Of a DNA stretch of 64,000 nucleotides, positions 1 to 7,570 are shown piece after piece; the stretch's first letter is position 1, and each line of letters starts with the position of its first letter. The notes beneath the pieces were generated by a model. That model searched no databases and was not told the origin of the DNA. It worked only from the letters and a program-made list of their open reading frames with translations. The stretch is from the NCBI RefSeq assembly GCF_001552135.1, contig NZ_BCQP01000004.1, positions 248,001-312,000 on the forward strand, written 5' to 3'. The position numbers and the translations under genes are program-made. This DNA is from Actinomadura chibensis NBRC 106107. GTDB lineage: Bacteria > Actinomycetota > Actinomycetes > Streptosporangiales > Streptosporangiaceae.

Positions 1-1
1 G

Positions 2-343
2 TACAAGGACGGCGCGCCGCGCCTCATCTCGCACATCTCGTCCGGCTCGGGGGAGTACTACTGCGCGAAGGACCGGGGCGCCAAGGTCCCGCGCTGCCGC
101 TACGCCACGACCGGCACCGGCGACTTCCGGACCGGGCGCCGCGCCTCCGGCTGGGAGACCTCGCCGCTGGGGCGGCTCTACAACCCCATCTACTTCAACG
201 GCGGCATCGCCTTCCACGGCGCCCTGGACGTGCCCGACTACCCCGCCTCGCACGGGTGCGTCCGGATGCCGATGCACATCGCCGAGTACCTCCCCGGCAT
301 CCTCGGGACGAACGTTCCGGTGCACGTCAGACGGCCTTCCTGA
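2..343 (+). CDS. L,D-transpeptidase (YkuD domain), C-terminal fragment
   Basis: Only the last 113 codons are in the window; the gene begins upstream. The reading frame that starts at base 2 contains a YkuD catalytic core, with FHGALD followed by SHGCVRM. The Cys of SHGC (bases 256-258) is the expected nucleophile and the upstream His (FHG) fits the conserved pocket. Family members are exported enzymes that form 3-3 cross-links in peptidoglycan or attach proteins to it. The protein ends soon after the motif (NVPVHVRRPS), as is usual for this family. Signal peptide and any N-terminal binding domains lie outside the window. The family is certain; the exact paralogue is not. Confidence 0.9.
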   Translation, partial: YKDGAPRLISHISSGSGEYYCAKDRGAKVPRCRYATTGTGDFRTGRRASGWETSPLGRLYNPIYFNGGIAFHGALDVPDYPASHGCVRMPMHIAEYLPGILGTNVPVHVRRPS

Positions 344-370
344 GGACTGTCCGACCCGCCTGTCCCCCTG

Positions 371-398
371 GTGTCAAGCCCGCTGACCTGCGGGACAC
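371..398 (+). terminator. Hairpin after the L,D-transpeptidase gene
   Basis: An inverted repeat GTGT..CCCGC-TGACCT-GCGGG..ACAC begins 28 bases after the stop codon. The inner 5-bp stem is perfect and the outer 4 bp also pair. There is no T-tract, which is common for actinomycete terminators. Confidence 0.45.
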
Positions 399-416
399 GA
401 CACACGTTCGAACACG

Positions 417-445
417 TTGACGAATCGCCGACTGGGCGCTTTACT
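417..445 (+). promoter_or_regulatory. Sigma-70-like promoter for the HEPN gene
   Basis: TTGACG at 417-422 is followed after exactly 17 bases by TTTACT at 440-445. This would start transcription near 452-454, at the edge of the LexA-type palindrome at 454-471. It implies a leader of about 150 bases before the ATG at 607. Confidence 0.5.
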
Positions 446-453
446 GGGAATGC

Positions 454-471
454 GTCGAACTTATGTTCGAC
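454..471. promoter_or_regulatory. LexA (SOS) box
   Basis: GTCGAACTTATGTTCGAC is a perfect palindrome around a 4-base centre and matches the Gram-positive/actinobacterial LexA consensus CGAAC-N4-GTTCG. It lies directly downstream of the -10 candidate at 440-445, the position expected for a repressor site. A second, spacer-less GTTCGAAC lies at 406-413. The match is seen in the sequence; control of the HEPN gene by LexA is inference. Confidence 0.75.
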
Positions 472-543
472 GTGGCGCGGGACTCGCGGCCCGCGCCAGG
501 GCGACGTCCCCGCCGGGGCATGCGGTGCTCCGGCGGGACGGAC

Positions 544-579
544 GGCCGGGCGGAGTGAGGGGAAGCTCTCCGCCCGGCC
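544..579 (+). promoter_or_regulatory. Stable hairpin in the HEPN gene leader
   Basis: A perfect 12-bp stem (GGCCGGGCGGAG at 544-555 with its complement at 568-579, 12-base loop) ends 12 bases before the strong ribosome binding site GGAAGGAGG (592-600). It could stabilise the long leader or influence translation of the HEPN gene; no function is shown. Confidence 0.35.
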
Positions 580-606
580 GGCCCGAGCCCCGGAAGGAGG
601 CAGACC

Positions 607-1122
607 ATGTCCGGAACGATGACCGCGCGCGGGGCCCACCCGGCCGCGCAGATCCACTCGGCCGCGGCGTCCGCGCCGCCGCCGAGCCCGCGCCACCGTC
701 CGCTGCCCGCCCCCCGCCCGGCGCACACCGCCGCCGGCCAGTTGCACGCCGCCCGCATGGGCCTCGCGGAGGCGGCCGAGGCGACCTCGCCCGCCGTCCG
801 CTACGTCTGCGCCCACCTGGCCGCGCTGCGCGCGGCGGCCGCGGTGCTGGCGTCCAAGGAACCCCTGGAGACCCACCGGCGCGGGCGCCCGCGCAGCGTG
901 TGGGTGCTGCTGCCCGAGGCGGAGCCCGCGCTGCGCGAGTGGGCCGCCTTCTTCGCCGCCGGCGCCGACAAGCGCGCCGCCGCCGAGGCGGGCCTGCCGC
1001 GCGCCGCCACCGCGCGCGAGGCCGACGAGCTGCTGCACGACGCCGAGGTCTTCGTCACCCTCGTCGAGGACACCCTCGGCGTCACCAGCCAGCCGACGCT
1101 GCCCGTCCCCGAGGCCGGCTGA
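607..1122 (+). CDS. SAV_6107-type HEPN domain protein
   Basis: A 171-residue protein. After a Pro/Ala-rich N-terminus (about 1-40) comes an all-helical region with the segments [28 protein letters not shown] and a C-terminal [19 protein letters not shown], which match the actinobacterial HEPN family named after SAV_6107. HEPN domains occur in RNases, toxins and nucleotide-binding partners, but this family has no assigned activity, and I see no R-x4-6-H RNase motif. The start is set by a strong GGAAGGAGG 6 bases before the ATG. A perfect LexA box overlaps its promoter, so it may be DNA-damage inducible. Family assignment is confident, function unknown. Confidence 0.8.
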   Translation: MSGTMTARGAHPAAQIHSAAASAPPPSPRHRPLPAPRPAHTAAGQLHAARMGLAEAAEATSPAVRYVCAHLAALRAAAAVLASKEPLETHRRGRPRSVWVLLPEAEPALREWAAFFAAGADKRAAAEAGLPRAATAREADELLHDAEVFVTLVEDTLGVTSQPTLPVPEAG

Positions 1123-1260
1123 CCCCTCCCGGCGGCCGTCCCCCTCCCCGGGCCGGCCGCACCCGGGGGCCGGGGCGCCCGTCCCGCCGAGCTCACCACC
1201 GGCGGCGGCCCCGGCCCCCACCGCCGAGACCGATCGCCCCGGCGACGGCCGCCCCCCGAG

Positions 1261-1292
1261 CCACCCCCACCGGCGCGATCCGGTGGGGGTGG
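1261..1292 (+). terminator. 13-bp hairpin downstream of the HEPN gene
   Basis: CCACCCCCACCGG (1261-1273) and its exact complement (1280-1292) flank a 6-base loop. It lies 138 bases after the HEPN stop codon and is the best terminator candidate in this gap; no T-run follows. Confidence 0.45.
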
Positions 1293-1450
1293 AAGTGCTG
1301 CGGCTCGGGGCTGGGGCAGGGGTGGGGCGCGCGTTCGGCGTGTCGGCGGTTGGGGGTGGTGTTGGGCGTCGGGTGTCGGGGTGTCGTGGGTGGGACCCCG
1401 GTCCTGGGCGGGGGAGGGCGGGAGCATACCGTCGGGGGCGGTAGTGCCGC
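1293..1450 (+). other. G-rich non-coding stretch before the aldehyde dehydrogenase gene
   Basis: The gene-free interval 1123-1499 is very GC-rich. Its second half has repeated G-runs on the plus strand (GGGGCTGGGG, GGGGTGGGG, GGGGGTGG, GGGCGGGGG), enough to form G-quadruplexes. No credible ORF, promoter pair or RNA gene was found here, although the aldehyde dehydrogenase promoter must lie in or near it. Confidence 0.4.
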
Positions 1451-1499
1451 CGGACCGGCGTGCCGACTCCGTAGATCCTCCGAGCCCCGAGGAGACGCC

Positions 1500-2918
1500 G
1501 TGCACGATCGAGACGCCCTCTACATCGATGGAGCCTGGACGAGCCCGCAGGGCGGCGGTGTCATCGCCGTCGAGAACCCCGCCACCGAGGAGACGCTCGG
1601 CACCGTCCCGGAGGGGACGGCCGAGGACGCCGACCGGGCCGTGCGCGCCGCCCGCGCCGCGCTGCCCGCCTGGTCGGCGACGTCCTACGCCGAGCGCGCC
1701 GAGTACCTCGGACGGCTCCGGGACGCCCTCGCGGCCCGCGCCGACGACATCGCGAGGACGATCGCGAGCGAGGTCGGCAGCCCCATGCGCCTCGCGACCC
1801 GCGTCCAGGCGGGGCTGCCGCAGAACGTCGTCGGGTCGTACGCCGAGATGATCGCCGCGGGCCTGCCGGAGGAGCGGGTCGGCAACTCGCTGGTGGTCCG
1901 GGAACCGGCCGGGGTCGTCGCCGCGATCACGCCGTGGAACTACCCGCTGCACCAGATCACCTGCAAGCTGGCGCCCGCGCTAGCGGCCGGCTGCACGATC
2001 GTGATCAAGCCGAGCGAGGTCGCGCCGCTGGCGTCCTACCTGCTGATGGACGCCGTCCACGAGGCGGGGATCCCGGCGGGCGTCGTCAACCTCGTCCCCG
2101 GGTACGGGCCGGTCGTCGGGGAGGCGCTCGCCGCCCATCCCGAGGTCGACATGGTGTCGTTCACCGGCTCGGTGCGGGCCGGGTCCCGGGTCGCCGAGCT
2201 GGCCGCGAAGACGATCAAGAAGGTCGCGCTGGAGCTCGGCGGCAAGTCCGCCAACGTGATCCTGGACGACGCCGACCTGAAGACCGCGGTGAAGGTCGGC
2301 GTCGCCAACGCCTACATCAACGGCGGCCAGACCTGCACCGCCTGGACGCGGATGCTCGTCCACCAGGACCTCTACGAGCAGGCCCTCGACCTCGTGAAGG
2401 GCACCGCCGAGGGATTCGCCCCGGGCGACCCGCTCGACCCGTCCACCCGGCTCGGGCCGCTCGTGTCCAAGACCCAGCTCGAACGGGTCCGCGGCTTCAT
2501 CGACACCGGCGTCGCCGAGGGCGCGCGCGTCGTCACCGGCGGGACGGCCACGCCGGACGGCTTCGACCGCGGCCACTACATCGCGCCGACCGTGCTCGCC
2601 GACGTCGACCAGGACGCGACGGTCGCGCAGGAGGAGATCTTCGGCCCGGTCCTCTCGGTCATCCCGTTCCGCGACGACGACGAGGCCCTCCAGATCGCGA
2701 ACAACTCCCGCTACGGGCTCGCGGGCGCCGTGTGGTCCGCCGACCAGGACCGGGCGCTCGCGTTCGCCCGCCAGGTCAGGACGGGCTCCATCGACGTGAA
2801 CGGCGGCGCCTACAACCTGCTCGCGCCGTTCGGCGGGTACAAGCAGTCCGGGCTCGGGCGCGAGCTGGGCCGGTACGGCCTGGACGAGTTCCTCGAGACC
2901 AAGTCCATCCAGCTCTGA
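1500..2918 (+). CDS. NAD(P)-dependent aldehyde dehydrogenase
   Basis: A 472-residue aldehyde dehydrogenase of normal length that oxidises an aldehyde to an acid. Visible family features are PWNYP with the oxyanion-hole Asn near 147, KPSE in the cofactor site, ELGGKS with general base Glu245, GGQTC with catalytic Cys279, and the EEIFGPVL segment. The GTG start is preceded by GAGGAG with a 5-base spacer; the frame stays open far upstream but that part has no homology features and no ribosome binding site. It is followed after 23 bases by an alcohol dehydrogenase and then a CoA-transferase, so it probably acts in a catabolic alcohol-aldehyde-acid-CoA route. The substrate cannot be read from the sequence. 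Confidence 0.9.
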   Translation: MHDRDALYIDGAWTSPQGGGVIAVENPATEETLGTVPEGTAEDADRAVRAARAALPAWSATSYAERAEYLGRLRDALAARADDIARTIASEVGSPMRLATRVQAGLPQNVVGSYAEMIAAGLPEERVGNSLVVREPAGVVAAITPWNYPLHQITCKLAPALAAGCTIVIKPSEVAPLASYLLMDAVHEAGIPAGVVNLVPGYGPVVGEALAAHPEVDMVSFTGSVRAGSRVAELAAKTIKKVALELGGKSANVILDDADLKTAVKVGVANAYINGGQTCTAWTRMLVHQDLYEQALDLVKGTAEGFAPGDPLDPSTRLGPLVSKTQLERVRGFIDTGVAEGARVVTGGTATPDGFDRGHYIAPTVLADVDQDATVAQEEIFGPVLSVIPFRDDDEALQIANNSRYGLAGAVWSADQDRALAFARQVRTGSIDVNGGAYNLLAPFGGYKQSGLGRELGRYGLDEFLETKSIQL

Positions 2919-2941
2919 CCCCCAGCCGAGGAGAGGCATCC

Positions 2942-4027
2942 ATGGTCAAGGCCGTCGTCGCCACGGGGCCGGACGTCCCGCCGCAGGTCTGCGAGATCGA
3001 ACTGCCCCCGGTCGGGCCCGGGGACGTGAGGGTCCGGGTGGCGGCGGCCGGGGTGTGCCACTCCGACCTGTCGATGGTGAACGGGACGCTGGCGCCCGCG
3101 TTCCCGCTCGTCCTCGGGCACGAGGCGGCCGGGACGGTCGCCGAGGTCGGCGCGGCCGTCACCCGCGTCCGCCCCGGCGACCGCGTCGTCCTGAACTGGG
3201 CCGCCGCGTGCGGCGAGTGCTGGTTCTGCGAAGAGGGCGAGCCGTGGCTGTGCAGCGCGGCGGAGGGGGCGGTGAGCCCGCCGTCCGGCGCCACGCTGGA
3301 CGGCGCCGCGCTCCACGCCTGCATGGGCGTCGGCGGGTTCGCCGAGGAGCTGGTCGTCGCCGAGCGGTCCGTGGTGCCGCTGCCCGCGTCCGCGCCGCTC
3401 GACCTGAGCGCGCTGCTCGGGTGCGCGGTGCTGACGGGCATCGGCGCCGTCCGCGGCACGGCGGGCGTCCGCGCGGGGCAGTCGGTGCTGGTCGTCGGGC
3501 TCGGCGGGATCGGGCTCTCGGCCGTCATGGGCGCCCGCCTCGCCGGGGCCGCGACGATCATCGCCGTCGACCGGGGCGCCGGGAAGGAGGGCCTCGCCAG
3601 GGCGGCGGGCGCGACGCACTACCTGGAGAGCGACCCGAAACTGGCGAAACAGGTCCGCGCGCTGACCGGCGGACGCGGCGCCGACCACGCCTTCGAGTGC
3701 GTGGGCAAGGCCGACCTGATCCGGACGGCGTGGCAGTCGGTGCGCAGGGGCGGGCAGTGCACGGTCGTCGGCGTCGGCGCCCGCGACGACTCCGTGACGT
3801 TCAACGCGCTGGAGCTGTTCCACTTCAACCGGCGGCTGACGAGTTCGGTGTACGGGTCGTCCGTCCCCGACAGGGACGTGCCCCTGCTGGTGCGCGAGAT
3901 CGAGGCGGGACGGCTCGACCTGGCCACCCTCGTCACGCACCGCATCGGCCTGGACGGCGTCCCCGCCGCGTTCGACCGGATGCGGGACGGCCGGGGCGCG
4001 CGCTCCCTCATCGAGATCGGCCCATGA
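2942..4027 (+). CDS. Zinc-dependent alcohol dehydrogenase (MDR family)
   Basis: A 361-residue medium-chain dehydrogenase. Catalytic zinc ligands appear at Cys39 (GVCHSD) and His60 (GHEAAG); the structural zinc site is complete with Cys90, Cys93, Cys96 and Cys104. A glycine-rich nucleotide site (VVGLGGIGLSAVMGA) follows near 185. The class resembles NAD-dependent alcohol dehydrogenases and mycothiol-dependent formaldehyde dehydrogenase relatives. It lies between an aldehyde dehydrogenase and a CoA-transferase whose ATG overlaps its stop codon (ATGA), which indicates translational coupling. It probably oxidises the alcohol that yields the neighbour's aldehyde substrate. Confidence 0.88.
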   Translation: MVKAVVATGPDVPPQVCEIELPPVGPGDVRVRVAAAGVCHSDLSMVNGTLAPAFPLVLGHEAAGTVAEVGAAVTRVRPGDRVVLNWAAACGECWFCEEGEPWLCSAAEGAVSPPSGATLDGAALHACMGVGGFAEELVVAERSVVPLPASAPLDLSALLGCAVLTGIGAVRGTAGVRAGQSVLVVGLGGIGLSAVMGARLAGAATIIAVDRGAGKEGLARAAGATHYLESDPKLAKQVRALTGGRGADHAFECVGKADLIRTAWQSVRRGGQCTVVGVGARDDSVTFNALELFHFNRRLTSSVYGSSVPDRDVPLLVREIEAGRLDLATLVTHRIGLDGVPAAFDRMRDGRGARSLIEIGP

Positions 4028-5208
4028 CGGCGGGCCCCCTCGCCGGGCTGCGCGTGGTCGAGCTGTCCAGCTTCGTCGCCGCGCCGCTCGGCGGGATGAC
4101 GCTCGCCCAGCTCGGCGCGGACGTGATCCGCGTCGACCAGGTGGGCGGCGGCCCCGACATCGACCGCCACCCGCTGGCCCCGTCCGGGCGCAGCCTGTAC
4201 TGGGCGGGGCTCAACAAGGGGAAGCGGTCGGTCACGCTCGACCTCCGCTCCCCGGACGGGCGCGACCTCGCCGCCGCCCTCGCCGCGGAGGCCGGTGTCG
4301 TCCTGACCAACGCGCCGCCGCGCGACGGGCTCACCTACGAGGCGCTCCGGAAGAGGCGGCCGGATCTGATCCACGTCCAGCTGCTGGGACGCAGGGACGG
4401 CGCCAACGCGGTCGACTACACCGTCAACGCCGCGATGGGGTTCCCGTCCATCACGGGCCCGGCCGACCACGACACCCCGGTCAACCACGTCCTGCCCATC
4501 TGGGACGTGGCCTGCGGCCTGTACACGGCGGTCGGGCTGCTGGCCGCCGAGCGGCACCGGCTGCGCACGGGGGAGGGGCGGAGCGTCCGGGTCGCGCTGC
4601 GCGACGTCGCGCTCGCCACGGCCGGGAACCTCGGCTACCTCGCGGAGGCGCAGCTCGGCGCGCCGCGCCCCCGGCTGGGCAACGCCCTGTTCGGCGACTT
4701 CGGCCGCGACTTCGCCACCGCCGACGGACGCGTCATGGTCGTCACGCTGACGCCCCGCCACTGGCGCGACCTGGTGGCGGCGACCGGGCTCGGCGAGGTG
4801 GCCGCCGCGCTGGAACGGGCCCTGGACGCCGACTTCCGCCGCGCCGGGGACCGCTTCGCCTGCCGCGAGGCGCTCGGCGGCGTCCTCGCGCCCTGGTTCG
4901 CGTCCCGCACCTGCGCGGAGGTCGAGGACGGCCTGCGCGGGACGTCCGTCCTGTGGTCCCGCTACAGGGACCTGGCGGAAGTCAAAGACGGACTCGACAA
5001 CGAACCCCTGATGGCCCTGCTCGACCAGCCCGGCATAGGCAGGCACTTCGCCCCGGGCTCGCCGCTGCTGTTCGGCGGCGCGTCCACGCCACCGAGTCCT
5101 GCCCCCGCGCTGGGCGAACACACCGAGGAAGTGCTCCGCGACGTCCTCTCCCTGTCCCCGCGGCGCGTCGAGGCCCTGCGCGCCGGCGGGACGATCGCCG
5201 CCGTATGA
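4024..5208 (+). CDS. CaiB/BaiF family CoA-transferase (class III)
   Basis: A 394-residue class III CoA-transferase, which moves CoA between carboxylic acids through a covalent aspartyl intermediate. The N-terminus LAGLRVVELSSFVAAPLGGM is typical of the family, as are NKGKRSVTLDL and the candidate catalytic Asp161 in LPIWDVACG. Alpha-methylacyl-CoA racemases share the fold, but the operon context favours a transferase that activates the acid made by the upstream aldehyde dehydrogenase. Its ATG overlaps the dehydrogenase stop. The acid substrate is unknown. Confidence 0.85.
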   Translation: MTAGPLAGLRVVELSSFVAAPLGGMTLAQLGADVIRVDQVGGGPDIDRHPLAPSGRSLYWAGLNKGKRSVTLDLRSPDGRDLAAALAAEAGVVLTNAPPRDGLTYEALRKRRPDLIHVQLLGRRDGANAVDYTVNAAMGFPSITGPADHDTPVNHVLPIWDVACGLYTAVGLLAAERHRLRTGEGRSVRVALRDVALATAGNLGYLAEAQLGAPRPRLGNALFGDFGRDFATADGRVMVVTLTPRHWRDLVAATGLGEVAAALERALDADFRRAGDRFACREALGGVLAPWFASRTCAEVEDGLRGTSVLWSRYRDLAEVKDGLDNEPLMALLDQPGIGRHFAPGSPLLFGGASTPPSPAPALGEHTEEVLRDVLSLSPRRVEALRAGGTIAAV

Positions 5209-5210
5209 GA

Positions 5211-5229
5211 TAGTTAGGTAGGCGAACTA
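5211..5229. promoter_or_regulatory. Inverted repeat before the MFS gene, candidate operator
   Basis: TAGTT-N9-AACTA lies between the CoA-transferase stop and the MFS ribosome binding site. It is AT-rich compared with its surroundings and resembles sites used by TetR or MarR regulators of efflux pumps. No such regulator gene is adjacent, so the link is inference. Confidence 0.4.
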
Positions 5230-5241
5230 AGGGAGGGGCCG

Positions 5242-6780
5242 GTGGCGGCGGGCGGCGTTCGCGGGCTCGTGCCGCTGCTCGCGTTCCTCGGCGTGATGGC
5301 GTACTCGCTGTCGATGGCCGTCGTGACGCCCGCGCTCCCGCAGATCCAGGACGGCCTGCGCACGACCCCCGCCGGGGCGGCGTGGTCGCTGACCGCGATG
5401 ACGCTCTCCGCCGCCGTCGCGACGCCCGTCGTCGGACGCCTCGGCGACCTGCACGGCCCCCGGCGCGTGCTGCTCGCGGTGCTGCTGGTCTCCGTCGCGG
5501 GCATGGTCGTCGCGGCGGTCGCGACGACGGTTCCGGTGATGCTGGCCGGACGCGCCCTCAGCGGGATCGGCGGCGGCGTCTTCCCGCTCGCGTACACGAT
5601 CATCCGGGACGTCGTCCCGCCCGCCAGGACGGCCTCGGCGATCGGGCTCATGTCGTCCATGCTGGGGCTCGGCGGCGCCGTCTCCTGGTGCCTCGCCGGG
5701 CCGATCATCGACCTGCTCGGCTGGCGCTGGCTGCTCTGGGTGCCGGTCGCCGGGCTCGCGCCGGGTGTGGCGCTGGCCTGGTGGATCGTTCCACACGCGG
5801 CGCCCCGCAAGGCCGCCAAGGTCGACTGGTACGGCGCCGCGCTGTTCGCGGCCTGGCTCGTCGCCGCGCTCACCGCGCTCACCCAGGGGATGGACTGGGG
5901 CTGGACGTCGCCCGGCGTCCTCGGGCTGCTCGCGCTGTCGGCGGCCACGCTCGGCGCGTGGCTGTGGGTGGAGGGGCGGGTGCGGGCGCCGCTGGTCGAC
6001 CTGCGGCTGATGCGCGTCCGCGGGGTGTGGACGGCGAACGCCGCGTCGCTGCTGTCGGGGTACGCGCTGATGGCGGGCGGGCTGCTGTTCCCGCTGCTCG
6101 TCCAGCTCCCGGCGGGCACCGGCTACGGGTTCGGCGGGACGGCCACGCAGGCCGCCCTGCTGCAACTGCCCGCGAGCGTCGGCATGACGCTCGCGGGGAT
6201 GACGGCGGGCCTGCTCGACCGGCGGTTCGGCTCCCGGACGGTCCTGCTCGGCGGCGCGCTGACGACGGGCCTCGGCTACGCGTTCGTCGCCGTCCAGCAC
6301 GCGGCGATGTGGCAGCTCTACGTCGGCGGCCTGGCCCGGGGGATCGGGCTCGGCTTCGCCTACGCGGCGGTCGCGAACCTCGTGGTCGCGGCCGTCCCGG
6401 CCGGGGAGACGGGCGTGGCGACCGGGATCAACACGCTCGTCCGGACGGTCGGCGCGTCGCTCGGGACGCAGATCAGCGCGGTCGTCGTCGCGGGCGTCCC
6501 CGGGGACGCCGGGTACACGGCCGGGTTCGCGGTGAGCGCCGCCGTGACGGCCGCCGTGGTCCCGCTGGCGCTGCTCGCGCCGCGCCGCGGGCGGCGGGGG
6601 CGCCGCGGGCCCGGGGCGGGCAAGCGAAACGGGGCCCGGCGGGAGGCCGGACCCCGTCCCGATGGTGCGTGCGGATCAGAACGACTCGACGGCGCGGCGC
6701 GCCTCCGGGTCGAGGACGCCCCAGCCGATCAGCTCTTCGGTCAGCTCGGTCGGGGACTTGTCATAGATGACCGCGAGTGA
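5242..6780 (+). CDS. MFS transporter, probable 14-helix DHA2-type
   Basis: A polytopic membrane protein of 512 codons. The first 455 residues carry about 14 hydrophobic segments, the motif GRLGDLHGPRR after helix 2, and ALSGIGGGVFPLAY, like DHA2 drug:proton antiporters and their solute-exporting relatives. The GTG start follows GGGAGGGG. After the last helix there is a basic tail (PRRGRRGRRG), and the frame then continues through the bldD terminator and about 100 bases into the antisense of bldD, so the last roughly 55 residues are probably an unselected tail. It follows three catabolic genes and a palindromic operator candidate, so it may import their substrate or export a product. Confidence 0.85.
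   Translation: MAAGGVRGLVPLLAFLGVMAYSLSMAVVTPALPQIQDGLRTTPAGAAWSLTAMTLSAAVATPVVGRLGDLHGPRRVLLAVLLVSVAGMVVAAVATTVPVMLAGRALSGIGGGVFPLAYTIIRDVVPPARTASAIGLMSSMLGLGGAVSWCLAGPIIDLLGWRWLLWVPVAGLAPGVALAWWIVPHAAPRKAAKVDWYGAALFAAWLVAALTALTQGMDWGWTSPGVLGLLALSAATLGAWLWVEGRVRAPLVDLRLMRVRGVWTANAASLLSGYALMAGGLLFPLLVQLPAGTGYGFGGTATQAALLQLPASVGMTLAGMTAGLLDRRFGSRTVLLGGALTTGLGYAFVAVQHAAMWQLYVGGLARGIGLGFAYAAVANLVVAAVPAGETGVATGINTLVRTVGASLGTQISAVVVAGVPGDAGYTAGFAVSAAVTAAVVPLALLAPRRGRRGRRGPGAGKRNGARREAGPRPDGACGSERLDGAARLRVEDAPADQLFGQLGRGLVIDDRE
6630..6656 (-). terminator. Terminator hairpin of bldD, inside the MFS reading frame
   Basis: An 11-bp stem with one mismatch and a GGGAG loop (plus strand CGGGGCCCGGC-GGGAG-GCCGGACCCCG) lies 19 bases past the bldD stop on the minus strand. 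It sits within the 3' end of the convergent MFS frame. Confidence 0.6.
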
Positions 6781-7170
6781 ACGCAGGTCTTCCTGACGAA
6801 TGGACAGGACCTTTCCGTTGTAGTCGCCCCGCTGGCTCTGAATCGTCGCGGCGTAGCGGGCGAGAGGACCGGCCTTGTCTTTCGGAAGCTGCTGCAACCG
6901 CTCTAGATCGATCACGAGCTTGGGTGTAGGCCCGAGCGGGCTCGGCGCGGCTCCGCCGGGCAGCAACTCGGAAACCGGCACGCCGTAGAAATCGGCGAGC
7001 TCGGCCAGCTTCTGAACGGTGACGGCGCGGTCGCCCCGCTCGTACGAACCCACGACGACGGCCTTCCAGCGGCCACGTGACTTCTCCTCCACACCGTGCA
7101 GGGACAGGCCCTGCTGGGTGCGGATGGCGCGCAGGCGCGCGCCGAGAGCCTTAGCGTATTCAGACGGCAT
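6676..7170 (-). CDS. bldD: BldD, c-di-GMP-dependent developmental master regulator
   Basis: A 164-residue orthologue of Streptomyces BldD (167 residues), nearly identical over the DNA-binding half. Residues 10-65 form the helix-turn-helix (RTQQGLSLHGVEEKSRGRWK). The C-terminal c-di-GMP signature is present with the S. coelicolor numbering: R114-G115-D116, eight residues, then R125-Q126-E127-D128, where the third position is Glu instead of Asp. BldD dimerises on tetrameric c-di-GMP and represses sporulation genes during vegetative growth. The start MPSEYAKALG matches Streptomyces; the longer frame upstream is not conserved. It lies divergent from pyrR as in Streptomyces, and a BldD box lies about 100 bases upstream, which suggests autoregulation. 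Confidence 0.97.
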   Translation of the reverse strand: MPSEYAKALGARLRAIRTQQGLSLHGVEEKSRGRWKAVVVGSYERGDRAVTVQKLAELADFYGVPVSELLPGGAAPSPLGPTPKLVIDLERLQQLPKDKAGPLARYAATIQSQRGDYNGKVLSIRQEDLRSLAVIYDKSPTELTEELIGWGVLDPEARRAVESF

Positions 7171-7527
7171 TTCGCGGCCCCCAGGCTCACTTTCATCGTC
7201 GTCGGACTCCGGCTGGCGCCGGAGGGGAGCCGATTCTCGAAGCCTCGGCCTCAGGAGTGGCCCCCGGGGATGGTTACGGACAGTGACGGTAAAACGGGGA
7301 AGCCCACAGGTCAAGCCGATTGGAAAAAAGCGGTCGAATCCGCAGGACTTCGACCGCGGCGCACGGATCGCCCGCAAGCCCGGCGGGTCAGGCGGTCCGG
7401 GCCGTCGCCGGGTCCGTTCCCCGGTTTCGAAAGTCCTCCGATGTGACCCCTCTCACCTGGGAAGACGTTGAGCGGTCCGGGTGCGGGGCAGCGCGGGCCG
7501 ACTGCTACCGTGTCAGGGACATGACGT
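7171..7527. other. Divergent promoter region between bldD and pyrR
   Basis: This gap carries the promoters of bldD (minus) and of the pyr operon (plus). On the plus strand TACCGT at 7506-7511 could be a -10 hexamer giving a transcript that starts near 7518, just before the PyrR leader hairpin; no matching -35 is convincing. Apart from the BldD box I see no ORF or RNA gene here. Confidence 0.4.
7273..7287. promoter_or_regulatory. BldD box upstream of bldD
   Basis: GTTACGGACAGTGAC fits the BldD pseudo-palindrome nTnAC-N5-GTnAn. It is 103-117 bases upstream of the bldD ATG, consistent with the negative autoregulation known in Streptomyces. The match is direct; binding is inference. Confidence 0.55.
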
Positions 7528-7559
7528 CCTTTAAGACCCGTCCCGTGAGGCGGGAAAGG
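7528..7559 (+). promoter_or_regulatory. PyrR-binding leader hairpin that covers the pyrR ribosome binding site
   Basis: Two stems, CCTTT/AAAGG (7528-7532 with 7555-7559) and CCCG/CGGG (7537-7540 with 7551-7554), enclose the loop TCCCGTGAGG, with an asymmetric AAGA bulge. This fits the actinobacterial PyrR RNA site. The 3' arm runs into the Shine-Dalgarno sequence AAAGGAGG (7555-7562), 8 bases before the GTG at 7571, so UMP-bound PyrR would block translation of pyrR instead of ending transcription. Confidence 0.8.
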
Positions 7560-7570
7560 AGGTTCAGGCG

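Noticed and set aside
238..1221. 327-codon frame on the minus strand
   Set aside because: Gly/Ala/Arg-rich shadow of the HEPN and L,D-transpeptidase genes; no homology or start signals.
417..1499. Upstream extension of the aldehyde dehydrogenase frame
   Set aside because: The frame is open because of high GC but encodes Arg/Pro-rich nonsense across the HEPN gene; the GTG at 1500 has a ribosome binding site and starts the conserved part.
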